A DNA stretch of 64,000 bases from Aliivibrio_A kagoshimensis (GCF_050337105.1 NZ_JAKJSQ010000004.1:1-64000), one strand, 5' to 3'; numbered from the stretch's first letter, positions 15,899-24,307 are shown. Made by a program: numbers and translations. The notes: generated by a model not told the origin, from the letters alone.

Positions 15899-17569
15899 TT
15901 ATAGGGTCAGTTGTTGTTCTGGGTTGTCGGCCAGATCATTGAAGATATCTTTTACTCTACAATCCTCACACATGGATAAGCGTCGAAGTGAATGGTCAGA
16001 GTTAAAATGCGGGTTATCCTGTAACTTATTAATCAACATATCGACCATGGATTGTGGTGCGAATGGTTTATCACAACAGATACACTGAGCAGCGGGTTCT
16101 TGGTGTAGCACCCTAGCCGACCTTCTTTCATCTGCGTTCCAGTTCATTTGTGGTTGCAGAGAAATGACCTGTTCAGGGCACGCTTTTTCACACAAGCCAC
16201 ATTGAACACAATCTTGCTCAATAAACAGCAGTTGTGGGCTATCCGCACTGGCGTGCAAGGCTCTGGTTGGACAGACTGCGACACAGCTCATGCACAGAGT
16301 ACAGTCGTCGGTTTTGCAAGTGACGTTGCCAAAAGGAGCGCCAATGTCGACTTCAGTAATCTGATTGATCGCCTTGGTGTTTTCAGCAAGACAATCTAGC
16401 GCTGCAAATAACTTCTCACGTTTGTTCCCTTCAAGGGTGATATTTTCTTGCATAATAGGCTGACTGATCAGCCGAGGTTGATGAAGGTCTTCCACATAGG
16501 TAATAAGAAGACGATCCGCTTGTTTATCCAGATCCTTAAGCAGAGAGCGTGCAATGTTAATCTCTTGCTCCAGCACTCGAATCACCGTTTTGGGCATGCG
16601 TCTGCTGGCTACAAATAGGATTTGAGCGGCACCATTCACTAAGGCAGAGAGCCATGTGTCAATACCCACCGAGGCTAAATCTTCTAACTCAACTGGAATG
16701 ACATTTTCAGGCAAATTTTGCAACGTGGTCACAGTAAAGTGAGCGTGCTTTTTACTGCAAAACATCAGAATGGCATTTTTACCCTGATGATCGTAATAGC
16801 GTTTTAGCAGGCGTTGGGTAAAATGTTGGGTATTGTCAGCATCAGGATAGGCGTAACTGATCGCTTCTGTTGGGCACGATGTCGCGCAGGTCCCCACTCC
16901 CTGACAGAGGTAAGGATTAATTTGTACATGGTGGCCAGTTTTCTCACTGCCTTCACTGGTTAATGCGCCAGCAGGGCAAGAGTCAATACAACGCTCACAC
17001 CCTTTGACTCCTCTTGAACTATGAGCACAAAGGTCTGAATCGAAGCGAAAGTATTTAGGCTTATCAAAGGTTCCGATTAAATCAGGGATCTCATCGATAA
17101 CAGTGGCTAGTTTTGGGTAGCCTCGACCGACAGGATAGTAACCTGGTACTGGCACCTCCTCGGTCATGAATCCGTTGAGGCTCATATCCAACACAATATC
17201 AAAGGTAGGTTGTCGAATGGCGACCGTAGAGAGCTGTGATTCAGTGCCGTTATTCAGGCAGGTAACCATAAACGCACCCAAATACCCCGACACATTGAGC
17301 TGTTCACTGACATAGAGGTTGTCTCTTTTCTCTAAGTTGTCAGTAATCAAGTGAGGATCGGTAGCCAGTAGTGTGATGCTATTGAGTGTTGAAAAGTGAG
17401 ATTCAAGCTCAATGATAATATGGTACGGTCCCACAATGAGAAGGTTACCTTGGCTCTCGTAACTCACGGTAGGAGGAATTAAATTAGCTAACTCAACAGT
17501 ACCACTCACTGCGGCCTGCCTTGCGGCACCATTTTGAGTAATATACTGACTTAAATAGGTATGTAACAT
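15899..17569 (-). CDS. Polyferredoxin (4Fe-4S) of the formate dehydrogenase operon
   Basis: A 556-residue cytoplasmic protein with at least four 4Fe-4S motifs in two pairs: CAHSSRGVKGCERCIDSCP and CQGVGTCATSCP near residues 180-235, then CTLCMSCVAVCP and CVQCGLCEKACP near 420-470. C-terminal CICC and CEDC pairs may bind another metal. It is the first gene after the sigma54-type promoter at 17650 and leads the operon polyferredoxin-torD-fdhX-fdhA-fdhB-fdhI. The partner that receives or donates electrons is not known. No membrane helices or signal are seen. Confidence 0.85.
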   Translation of the reverse strand: MLHTYLSQYITQNGAARQAAVSGTVELANLIPPTVSYESQGNLLIVGPYHIIIELESHFSTLNSITLLATDPHLITDNLEKRDNLYVSEQLNVSGYLGAFMVTCLNNGTESQLSTVAIRQPTFDIVLDMSLNGFMTEEVPVPGYYPVGRGYPKLATVIDEIPDLIGTFDKPKYFRFDSDLCAHSSRGVKGCERCIDSCPAGALTSEGSEKTGHHVQINPYLCQGVGTCATSCPTEAISYAYPDADNTQHFTQRLLKRYYDHQGKNAILMFCSKKHAHFTVTTLQNLPENVIPVELEDLASVGIDTWLSALVNGAAQILFVASRRMPKTVIRVLEQEINIARSLLKDLDKQADRLLITYVEDLHQPRLISQPIMQENITLEGNKREKLFAALDCLAENTKAINQITEVDIGAPFGNVTCKTDDCTLCMSCVAVCPTRALHASADSPQLLFIEQDCVQCGLCEKACPEQVISLQPQMNWNADERRSARVLHQEPAAQCICCDKPFAPQSMVDMLINKLQDNPHFNSDHSLRRLSMCEDCRVKDIFNDLADNPEQQLTL

Positions 17570-17602
17570 TCTAAATCCTGTGCTGACATTAAATGCACGT
17601 GA

Positions 17603-17620
17603 CGATAGTCTTTGCTATCG
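17603..17620 (-). repeat. Small hairpin in the leader of the polyferredoxin mRNA
   Basis: CGATAG and CTATCG flank a 6-base loop, between the predicted start of transcription near 17640 and the gene start at 17569. The leader is only about 70 bases, too short for a molybdenum-cofactor riboswitch. Role unknown. Confidence 0.4.
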
Positions 17621-17649
17621 CCTTAGTTTTTTGTTTAAGAACGGAAGGT

Positions 17650-17665
17650 TGCAAGGAATGCACCA
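17650..17665 (-). promoter_or_regulatory. Sigma54 (-24/-12) promoter of the fdh operon
   Basis: On the minus strand TGGTGCATTCCTTGCA keeps the required GG-N10-GC spacing and the TTGCA -12 element, with two mismatches in the -24 TGGCAC. Transcription would start near 17640, about 70 bases before the polyferredoxin start. Two copies of the GACATTTTGTC motif lie roughly 95-130 bases upstream, where a sigma54 activator normally binds. Confidence 0.75.
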
Positions 17666-17736
17666 TAATTCTAGGAGTAATAATGACGTAAAGGGAGCTA
17701 AAGTCTGCTTGGTAGAGTGGACTTTTTTATACTTAC

Positions 17737-17769
17737 GACATTTTGTCTAAATAAACGAGACAAAATGTC
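17737..17769. promoter_or_regulatory. Paired enhancer sites upstream of the fdh operon
   Basis: GACATTTTGTCT at 17737-17748 and AGACAAAATGTC at 17758-17769 are perfect inverted copies with 9 bases between. Each half is itself a near-perfect dyad (GACA-N3-TGTC). The centres are 22 bp apart, two helical turns, as for cooperative dimers. The same motif appears near tupA. It lies after the DUF3306 stop (17778), so a terminator hairpin is the alternative reading, but the single-half copies elsewhere favour a protein site. Confidence 0.75.
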
Positions 17770-17777
17770 CCGAGTAA

Positions 17778-18311
17778 TTATGTGGTCTTTTTTGTCGTAT
17801 CTATATCGTTGCTGAGTGGTTCTTCAGGAGCGGTGGTCAACAGAGGTTCCTCGCCATCACTAACTTCATTGTTAGAACCTATTTCATCATTCTCTTCCAT
17901 CAATGGTTCAGTGACGAGTTGTGGTTCGATCTCTTCCTCCTCTTTAATCCACTTACGTAGGTTTTGAGCGACCTCAGCAGGTAAGCTACCAACACTTGAA
18001 AAGTCCTGATCATAATCGGTTAATCCGTCAAGGACATTGAAATCTGATGAGAGAAAGATCTTTTTCATCGCTGCTTTTTTTATCGATTTTTCAACACCTT
18101 CAGACAGAAAACCAGCAAGGCTACTGTTGCTTTCTAAGGCATCAACATCACTCATTGATGGCAGAGGTAGACTCTCATTATTGATGGGTTCGTCGCTTGC
18201 GGAATCAGTGCTTATTTCGTCGACAACGCCTGTTTTCTGCGTCGATTCGCTGGCCTTAGAGTGTGATTCGGTTTTAATCTTTGACCATCTTTGTATGAAG
18301 TTATTGCCCAC
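17778..18311 (-). CDS. DUF3306 family protein
   Basis: A 177-residue acidic, hydrophilic protein without signal or membrane helix. It starts FIQRWSKIK, the typical DUF3306 opening, and contains NVLDGLTDYDQDFSSVG (about 94-110), the conserved DUF3306 core. The rest is Glu/Ser/Asp-rich and probably disordered. Function unknown. The family is found beside DUF3305 in formate dehydrogenase clusters. It overlaps the end of the DUF3305 gene by 11 bases, so the pair is coupled. Confidence 0.8.
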   Translation of the reverse strand: MGNNFIQRWSKIKTESHSKASESTQKTGVVDEISTDSASDEPINNESLPLPSMSDVDALESNSSLAGFLSEGVEKSIKKAAMKKIFLSSDFNVLDGLTDYDQDFSSVGSLPAEVAQNLRKWIKEEEEIEPQLVTEPLMEENDEIGSNNEVSDGEEPLLTTAPEEPLSNDIDTTKKTT

Positions 18312-18807
18312 AAGACCTCCCTGCCCCTTTGCGTTTTTTTCTGCCTAGTTCAAGTAGCTCTCCATGACGACCGATAAATGCCTCCATCCAAGCTTGTATA
18401 GGTAGAGGTAACGCTGTGGAGAGCACGAGATAGTCTCCATCTAGATAGTTACCAATAGCAGCTTGTGACACCGTCACTGCAATGAGCTTTGGTGAGTTAT
18501 TACTATCTATTTGTTCCATAACAACAAAAATCTTAGGGTCCTCTGAACTTAGATTGAATCGGTAATCCGTTCTTTCATCTTTATAGAGTTCAAGATTGAT
18601 TTCATGGTAGTGGCTTTCTGGCCCGTATGAAGCGATAATTTGTTCATTGTTAAGCGCTAGTGTTCCGAGGTCGACAGTATGTTCAATCCAACGCCCTACC
18701 TCTCTTTCGATGGGAGTTAACTCTATATGTAGTGGCCAAACGGTATCACTTTTGGTTATTGTATGATGTTGCTGATTGATTTCTTTTGCTTTATTGATGT
18801 GCGACAT
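18301..18807 (-). CDS. DUF3305 family protein
   Basis: A 168-residue soluble protein with the family-like segment VWPLHIELTPIEREVGRWIEH (split over residues 23-44) and a basic tail LGRKKRKGAGRS. No signal, helix bundle or known catalytic motif. It leads the DUF3305-DUF3306 pair and is preceded by a sigma54-type promoter facing it, back to back with that of fdhD. The link to formate dehydrogenase is by position and promoter type. Biochemical role unknown. Confidence 0.8.
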   Translation of the reverse strand: MSHINKAKEINQQHHTITKSDTVWPLHIELTPIEREVGRWIEHTVDLGTLALNNEQIIASYGPESHYHEINLELYKDERTDYRFNLSSEDPKIFVVMEQIDSNNSPKLIAVTVSQAAIGNYLDGDYLVLSTALPLPIQAWMEAFIGRHGELLELGRKKRKGAGRSCGQ

Positions 18808-18848
18808 AACATCATCTACTTAAATTAACGAGTATAGACACTGATAAC

Positions 18849-18864
18849 AGCAATAATCGCACCA
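18849..18864 (-). promoter_or_regulatory. Sigma54 promoter for DUF3305-DUF3306
   Basis: Minus-strand TGGTGCGATTATTGCT has exact GG-N10-GC spacing and matches 10 of 12 consensus positions. It carries the same TGGTGC -24 variant as the fdh operon promoter. Transcription would start near 18838, 31 bases before the gene. Confidence 0.65.
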
Positions 18865-18873
18865 GCTTTTTTG

Positions 18874-18889
18874 TGGAATGGTATTTGCT
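18874..18889 (+). promoter_or_regulatory. fdhD: Sigma54 promoter for fdhD and the HTH regulator
   Basis: TGGAATGGTATTTGCT matches 10 of 12 consensus positions with exact GG-N10-GC spacing. Transcription would start near 18900, about 32 bases before fdhD. Its -24 element is only 9 bases from that of the divergent DUF3305 promoter. Confidence 0.62.
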
Positions 18890-18931
18890 TTATTAACATC
18901 GATCCCCTTCACATACATGTAAGGAACTACT

Positions 18932-19774
18932 TTGTCTCATCTGCCTAAAATAATTAAAACCAGTGCCGCACCTAACCAGACCTTAGCGGTTGAAGTCATG
19001 GATGAATATGGAGAGACCCTCACCAAACATGTTGCGTGCGAAAGGCCGTTAACAGTACTTCTTAATTGGCACGAAGTGGTGACACTGATGACATTAGGCG
19101 CACGACCTGATGCATTGGTATTAGGCTACTTAAAAAACCAGAGCTTTATTAGCGATCTTGATAAGTTAGAGACAGTTATTATTGATTGGGAAACCAACTC
19201 TGCAGCTGTCGTGACAGGCGAAAATACCGATCATCTTGATAAGAAACTGGAGAAAAAAACCGTCACTTCAGGTTGTGGACAAGGTACCATGTACGGTAAC
19301 GTAATGAAGCAACTGGAAGATTACCAAGTTCCGCAAGTGACGATCAAACAGTCGGACATCTATGCGACGCTTGAAGCGCTCACCCACTATAACGACACGT
19401 ATAAAGCGGCGGGTGCAGTGCATGGCTGCGCTGTCTGTTCATGCACTGAGGGCAATGCAGAGATCATTTCGTTTGTTGAAGATGTGGGTCGCCATAATGC
19501 GGTAGACACTTTAGCGGGAGAGTTATGGTTAAAGCAACAAACGGGCAGTGATAAGATTTTTTATACCACAGGGCGTCTTACGTCGGAGATGGTCATTAAA
19601 GTGGCCCAAATGGGGATACCAACGCTGCTTTCCCGCTCTGGTGTGACTCAAATGGGGCTAGATTTAGCGCAAAAATTTGGGATTACCACCATTGCACGTG
19701 CCAAAGGGAATCGTTTTCAAGTTTTTTCAGGTCAACACCATGTACAGTTTGATGTAAAAGGTAAACACGCTTAA
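18932..19774 (+). CDS. fdhD: Formate dehydrogenase sulfurtransferase FdhD
   Basis: Passes sulfur from a cysteine desulfurase to the bis-MGD cofactor, required for formate dehydrogenase activity. In its 280 residues the CxxC sulfur-carrier loop is GCAVCSC near residue 164-170, followed by EDVGRHNAVDTLAG and TTGRLTSEMV, both family signatures. It begins with TTG behind AAGGA (18921-18925). Its stop overlaps the start of the following regulator gene (TAATG). The promoter type matches the rest of the block. Confidence 0.93.
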   Translation: MSHLPKIIKTSAAPNQTLAVEVMDEYGETLTKHVACERPLTVLLNWHEVVTLMTLGARPDALVLGYLKNQSFISDLDKLETVIIDWETNSAAVVTGENTDHLDKKLEKKTVTSGCGQGTMYGNVMKQLEDYQVPQVTIKQSDIYATLEALTHYNDTYKAAGAVHGCAVCSCTEGNAEIISFVEDVGRHNAVDTLAGELWLKQQTGSDKIFYTTGRLTSEMVIKVAQMGIPTLLSRSGVTQMGLDLAQKFGITTIARAKGNRFQVFSGQHHVQFDVKGKHA

Positions 19775-20682
19775 TGGAACATTCTGAATTTTTAAATGCT
19801 AAGCAGGTGGCGGAGTATTTAGATCTTAATGAAAAAAAAGTCTACGCTCTGGCGAATGATGGTCAGCTGCCCGCAACGAAAATTACGGGTAAATGGCTGT
19901 TTCCAAAGTCACTACTTGATAAGTGGATCATCGACTCTTGCCATAACGGCGCATTCAGTGATCGTTTACTGATTGCGGGTTCGGATGATCCTTTACTGCA
20001 GATGATCGTAGGTAAAATGGGCAATCAACTGGGCAGTAATGCCTTGGTTGGATATACCTCCACGGGCAGTCGACAAGGACTGTCGCTATTGAGCAAGGGG
20101 CATGTTGATATCTGTGCGATTCACTGGGGACAAGCCAGTGAAGCCCCTTTGCGTCATCCTGCTCTATTACAACAATATACCGGCTCACGTAATTGGGTAT
20201 TGGTTCATGCTTATGAGCGTGTTCAGGGCATTATTATTAACCCTAGATTGATCGGGTTTGAGGATACGGTTACTGCGAATAGTACAGAGCTAACGTCTAA
20301 GCAATATAAGTGGGGTCTTCGCCAAGAGGGAGCTGGCAGCTTGCGCACATTAGATGAATGGCTGCACGCGAAAAAGTTATCGGTGAGCGCCTTGAATGCC
20401 CAACAGACCTACTTTAGTGAGAGAGAACTTGGGGCAGCTATTGCTAGTGGTGAAGTCGATGTTGGATGTGGTAGCCAAAGTACCGCGGGTGAATACCAAT
20501 TAACCTTCATTCCACTTTACACCGAAGCGTTTGAGTTGGTGATCCCAAAGAACATCTTCTTCAAGACGTTAGTCCAACATATGCTGAATGAACTGAAAGA
20601 CAGTGATGTTCAGCAACGTGGAGAACGTCTAGGTGGTTACAACTTTGCTCGTTCGGGACTACAAATTTGGAGTGGAAGCTAA
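19774..20682 (+). CDS. HTH regulator with periplasmic-binding-like (molybdate-type) domain
   Basis: A 302-residue cytoplasmic protein. Residues 1-52 form an excisionase/MerR-like helix-turn-helix (LNAKQVAEYLDLNEKKVYAL ... KWLFPKSLLDKWI). Residues 65-300 resemble a one-domain molybdate/tungstate-type binding fold (SNALVGYTSTGSRQGLSLL, DICAIHW, LRQEGAGSLRTLDEWL, DVGCGSQ). Such HTH plus PBP-like proteins are thought to sense molybdenum- or cofactor-related ligands. It is coupled to fdhD (TAATG) and overlaps the 3' end of the convergent kinase gene by 24 bases. Ligand and targets are unknown. Confidence 0.8.
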   Translation: MEHSEFLNAKQVAEYLDLNEKKVYALANDGQLPATKITGKWLFPKSLLDKWIIDSCHNGAFSDRLLIAGSDDPLLQMIVGKMGNQLGSNALVGYTSTGSRQGLSLLSKGHVDICAIHWGQASEAPLRHPALLQQYTGSRNWVLVHAYERVQGIIINPRLIGFEDTVTANSTELTSKQYKWGLRQEGAGSLRTLDEWLHAKKLSVSALNAQQTYFSERELGAAIASGEVDVGCGSQSTAGEYQLTFIPLYTEAFELVIPKNIFFKTLVQHMLNELKDSDVQQRGERLGGYNFARSGLQIWSGS

Positions 20683-22668
20683 TAACTTAATGGTGAAGGT
20701 ACTGCCTTCACCCTCTTTCGATGTTGCACTGATCTCCCCACCAACTTGATGGATCAAACTTTGTGATACTGATAAGCCTAAGCCAGTGCCATCTCTTCGC
20801 GTGGTATAGAATGGATCAAAGATACGTTTCATCTGCATGTCTGAGATCCCGCAACCAAAGTCCTTAACTGTAATGATGGCGCCTTTTATCTTGCCCTGCT
20901 CTTTCCAATCGTCACTGGTAACAATAATACGACCTTCGCCATTCATCGCATGCACCCCATTCATCTGTAGATTGACCAGCACTTGCAGTAAATGGTGGCG
21001 ATTAATTTCCACTTTCTGTAGTGCATTAAGGCATAGCTCAATGTTAACGGTTCTTTTTGAGGTGGCAGAGCGAATCAAGGTGACGCTCTCTTCAATTATG
21101 GGGTTAACATACTGCCAAGTGACTTCATCTTGAATGCCGCCATGTCGACTGTATTGTAGAAGACTTCTGGTGATGTTTCTGATCCTATCGATCTGACTTA
21201 AAATGGTATCAAACTCTTCATCAACATCCCCCGAGTAGTCACTAAGTTCTAATTTCAGTAACTCAACATTACCGAGAATTACTGCGGTAGGATTATTAAT
21301 TTCATGGGCAATCCCGGCTGTTAGTTCGCCTAGCGCGGCCAATTTTTCATTCACCAACAGTTTATCTCTAGTGAGGTTCAGCAGTTTGATGTTGTTTTCG
21401 AGTTGTTCCGTTTTTTCATGCAAGCTGGCGGTGCGTTGTGCCACTTTGAGTTCAAGTTGTGATGACGCATCCTCAAGTTGAGAGTTACGAAGTTCAAGCT
21501 GATCAAGCATATTATCAAACTGCTGGGCTAAGCTGGTTAGCTCATGTTGTTCATCCAAACCTAAAACACCAATGCGTCGATTTTTTCCAAACTGCACTGA
21601 TTTTACTACGTAGTGGATCTTCTCAAGGGGTTTAAATAAGTCCCGTGCAGAGCGATGAACAAGAATGGCGGAGATGATCAACACGATAAGGATAATAGTC
21701 CCTACCTCAACAATACTGGTGAGATAGATCTTAATGATAGGCCACTCAAGGTAGCCCGTATAAAGCATGCCAATCACCGCGTTATCAATGTTATGTATTG
21801 GCTCATAACCGGAAATGTACCAGGCATCATAAACATAGGCTCTATCTATCCAACGCTCGCCATCGATCAGTACACGCTGCTTCACTTCAGGAGAGACTCG
21901 GGTACCAATGGCACGTTCGGCAGGGCTTTCACTGTTTAAAGGTACATTGGTACTGACACGAAGATCATCGAGGAATAGGGTCACTGTCCCTAAACTTCCC
22001 TTTGGAAGGCTCCCTTCGGGGTAGATGAGATCGCGGATTCTATCCACCAATAACGTGCTATTATTTAGTAACAATCCGCCGTCAATGATCCACTGCAAGT
22101 CACCATTATGGTCAAATAACGGGATCAAGCTTCGACTGATCAAAGCACGACGCTCTGTTTTACTGCTCTCTAGAATTGGTATTTCCGCCCGACTGATCAG
22201 CTCGGTTGAGAGCGACGCTAAGACGGACTCATCGACCACTTGGAAGAAGGTCTCCTGCTTTCCCGCTTGTAACTGACGTTGATTACGCGGCGAAAATTGA
22301 GTGAGATCGTCGATGGGATGCAGTGTTATGAAATCCAATTTATAGATACTGGCTTGCTCAGAGCTCCATGCCTGTAAGGTCTCATCATCGATCTTAAAAA
22401 GTCGCTGAAATTCATAGGAGTTGACCATTGAATTGAGCAATGTACGCTGCTCTTTTTGAAGAATCTCAATACTGTTAGTCGCTACCGCCAGTTTGACACC
22501 CACTTGGTTTAGTGACTCTTTCCAAGTATAGGTAACTGACCAATAGCCCGTTACTAATATCAGTGCCAGTAAGGTAAGAATAATCGGAACTGAGATCAAA
22601 AACAGGAGGCGATAACGAACCATGGTTTTGAAACGTTGATGCCATTGCTTGACTATATTACGAGTCAT
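20659..22668 (-). CDS. Cache-domain sensor histidine kinase of the fdh block
   Basis: 669 residues: membrane helix about 20-42; large periplasmic region about 43-315 with Cache-like features (GTRVSPEVKQRVLIDG, DAWYISGYEPI, VIGMLYTGYL); second helix about 316-338; HAMP; coiled coil about 385-440. The HisKA domain has its phospho-acceptor in GIAHEINNP near 460, and the ATPase has N, G1 and G2 boxes (DFGCGISD, GTGLGLSVSQ). A periplasmic small-molecule sensor, possibly of formate or another carboxylate; the ligand is inference. It is translated after the response regulator gene, with an 11-base overlap. No receiver domain of its own. Confidence 0.9.
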   Translation of the reverse strand: MTRNIVKQWHQRFKTMVRYRLLFLISVPIILTLLALILVTGYWSVTYTWKESLNQVGVKLAVATNSIEILQKEQRTLLNSMVNSYEFQRLFKIDDETLQAWSSEQASIYKLDFITLHPIDDLTQFSPRNQRQLQAGKQETFFQVVDESVLASLSTELISRAEIPILESSKTERRALISRSLIPLFDHNGDLQWIIDGGLLLNNSTLLVDRIRDLIYPEGSLPKGSLGTVTLFLDDLRVSTNVPLNSESPAERAIGTRVSPEVKQRVLIDGERWIDRAYVYDAWYISGYEPIHNIDNAVIGMLYTGYLEWPIIKIYLTSIVEVGTIILIVLIISAILVHRSARDLFKPLEKIHYVVKSVQFGKNRRIGVLGLDEQHELTSLAQQFDNMLDQLELRNSQLEDASSQLELKVAQRTASLHEKTEQLENNIKLLNLTRDKLLVNEKLAALGELTAGIAHEINNPTAVILGNVELLKLELSDYSGDVDEEFDTILSQIDRIRNITRSLLQYSRHGGIQDEVTWQYVNPIIEESVTLIRSATSKRTVNIELCLNALQKVEINRHHLLQVLVNLQMNGVHAMNGEGRIIVTSDDWKEQGKIKGAIITVKDFGCGISDMQMKRIFDPFYTTRRDGTGLGLSVSQSLIHQVGGEISATSKEGEGSTFTIKLLASTPNL

Positions 22669-24115
22669 TTTCTATTAACTCGCAATCATTCCACTCTTTA
22701 AATTTTCGCTCAAGGGTTTTTCTCGCGACGCCAAGTTGTCGAGCAGCAGCTGATTTGTTGCCATCATTGGCACTTACTACTTTGATAATGTGCGCTTTTT
22801 CGACCTCTTTGAGTAACCACTGTTCTGGGTAGTCCAGTAGGTTCTGCTGAGTAAGATCGACGCTGAGGTCAGACATTATGGCTTGTTCAACAGGCGTAAT
22901 GGGGTTGTCAGTTTTTGATTGATGATCCGGTTGTAATTCACGCCAGTAATCTGCTGGCGGCTTACCTAATAGAAGGCAGCGTTCAATGAGATTTTTTAAC
23001 TCTCGAATATTTCCTGGCCAGTCATAGTGAGACATCGCCACTACATCCTCATGTGTCCATAGCACTGGTTCGATAGACAACTCTTTGGCTTGTTTCGTCG
23101 TAAAGTGGTCAATTAAACAAACCAAATCTTCTTTGCGGTCTCGAAGTGGTGGCAGTTCAACAATCAATACGTTAAGACGGTAGTAGAGATCTTCTCTGAA
23201 CCTGCCCTTCTCGACCTCTTCGATTAAGTTTCTATTGGTGGCGGCCACAATGCGAACATCCACACTGACCTCTTTTTCAGCGCCTACCGGTCGAATGGAT
23301 TTCTGTTCAATTGCCCTAAGCAATGAGGCTTGCATGGTTAATGGCATTTCACCGATTTCGTCGAGAAACAGTGTCCCATGATTCGCCACTCTAAACAGCC
23401 CTTCACGCCCTTTTTTAGCGCCAGTAAACGCCCCCGAAACATGACCGAATAACTCACTTTCCAGTAACTCTGAAGCAATAGCACCACAGTTTACCGGCAC
23501 AAAAGGACCTGAACGTTTGCTCATCTGGTGGATACCACGTGCCACCAACTCTTTACCCGTCCCTGATTCACCCTGGATAAGCACCGCGGCTGAGGAAGGT
23601 GCAATTTTAGACATCACCTGTTTCATGGCAGTGGTTTTACTGGAGTGGCCAATAATATTGATGGGGTTATTGATGTCACTCTCACGTTGTAGAGCAAAAT
23701 TGTTGCGTTCTAGCTGACGGCGTTCGATACAACGCTGCACCGAATTCATCATCTGCTCTAAATTGAAAGGTTTTAAAATAAAATCAGCGGCACCAATTCT
23801 TAACGCTTTGATTGCAGTATCCAGATCCGCGTATCCCGTCATGAAAATCACGTCACACCCTCTACCTTGAGAAGTGAAAGCCTCATGCCATTCAATACCA
23901 GAGCGGCCTGGTAGGTTGATGTCTAAAATCATCAGATCAAAATGGGTCATTTTACGTAGCTTCTCAGCTTCTTCGATACTACTGGCGGTACTTACTTGAG
24001 CGAATTTTTTCGACAGGGCTTTTTGTAAGATAGTCTGCATACCCATTTCGTCATCAACGACTAAAACAGAAAACGCGCTCCAAATTTGTGTTGATTTATC
24101 AGAAGAAGTTGACAT
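22658..24115 (-). CDS. Sigma54-dependent response regulator of the fdh block
   Basis: 485 residues: receiver domain (phospho-Asp in LMILDINLPG), AAA+ sigma54 activation domain with Walker A GESGTGKE and intact GAFTGA loop, and a Fis-type DNA-binding helix-turn-helix (NKSAAARQLGVARKTLERK). The frame extends to a TTG at 24136, but that codon lies within a candidate enhancer palindrome. The ATG at 24115 has GAGAG 5 bases upstream and is preferred. It pairs with the kinase downstream. Its likely targets are the sigma54 promoters of fdh, tup, fdhD and DUF3305. Confidence 0.93.
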   Translation of the reverse strand: MSTSSDKSTQIWSAFSVLVVDDEMGMQTILQKALSKKFAQVSTASSIEEAEKLRKMTHFDLMILDINLPGRSGIEWHEAFTSQGRGCDVIFMTGYADLDTAIKALRIGAADFILKPFNLEQMMNSVQRCIERRQLERNNFALQRESDINNPINIIGHSSKTTAMKQVMSKIAPSSAAVLIQGESGTGKELVARGIHQMSKRSGPFVPVNCGAIASELLESELFGHVSGAFTGAKKGREGLFRVANHGTLFLDEIGEMPLTMQASLLRAIEQKSIRPVGAEKEVSVDVRIVAATNRNLIEEVEKGRFREDLYYRLNVLIVELPPLRDRKEDLVCLIDHFTTKQAKELSIEPVLWTHEDVVAMSHYDWPGNIRELKNLIERCLLLGKPPADYWRELQPDHQSKTDNPITPVEQAIMSDLSVDLTQQNLLDYPEQWLLKEVEKAHIIKVVSANDGNKSAAARQLGVARKTLERKFKEWNDCELIENDS

Positions 24116-24131
24116 GGCTACTCTCGATTGG

Positions 24132-24142
24132 GTCAAAATGTC
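24132..24142. promoter_or_regulatory. Enhancer-like site GTCAAAATGTC
   Basis: Differs by one base from GACAAAATGTC, the motif found twice before the fdh operon. It lies just upstream of the preferred response-regulator start and about 195 bases before the predicted tupA transcription start, so it could serve autoregulation as well. Confidence 0.6.
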
Positions 24143-24189
24143 CTAAATCAGTGTAGCAAGGGTTGTGCATTAAGTATCTAATTTTGTGA

Positions 24190-24200
24190 GACATTTTGTC
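24190..24200. promoter_or_regulatory. Enhancer-like site GACATTTTGTC
   Basis: Exact copy of the motif found upstream of the fdh operon, 139 bases before the predicted start of tupA transcription. That is a typical sigma54 enhancer distance. Confidence 0.7.
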
Positions 24201-24307
24201 CTTTGTTACTATTTTCTGATATTACCTTTATTTTATTATGGATCAATATCCTTACTATTCAGAGTGTTATAATTATCTAATGGGGTTTAATAAGATTTCT
24301 TCTATTC

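Noticed and set aside
17570..17640. Molybdenum-cofactor riboswitch in the fdh leader
   Set aside because: The predicted leader is about 70 bases with one 6-bp hairpin, too short and too simple for that RNA.
17737..17769. Terminator hairpin after DUF3306
   Set aside because: The repeat has no T-run after it, and single copies of the same motif occur upstream of tupA where no terminator is needed.
18673..18684. GACAGTATGTTC inside DUF3305 as a further enhancer site
   Set aside because: The core differs in the centre and the last base, and it lies in coding sequence; similarity is within chance.
24116..24136. TTG at 24136 as the start of the sigma54 response regulator
   Set aside because: It lies inside a candidate enhancer palindrome and has no ribosome site; the ATG at 24115 does.
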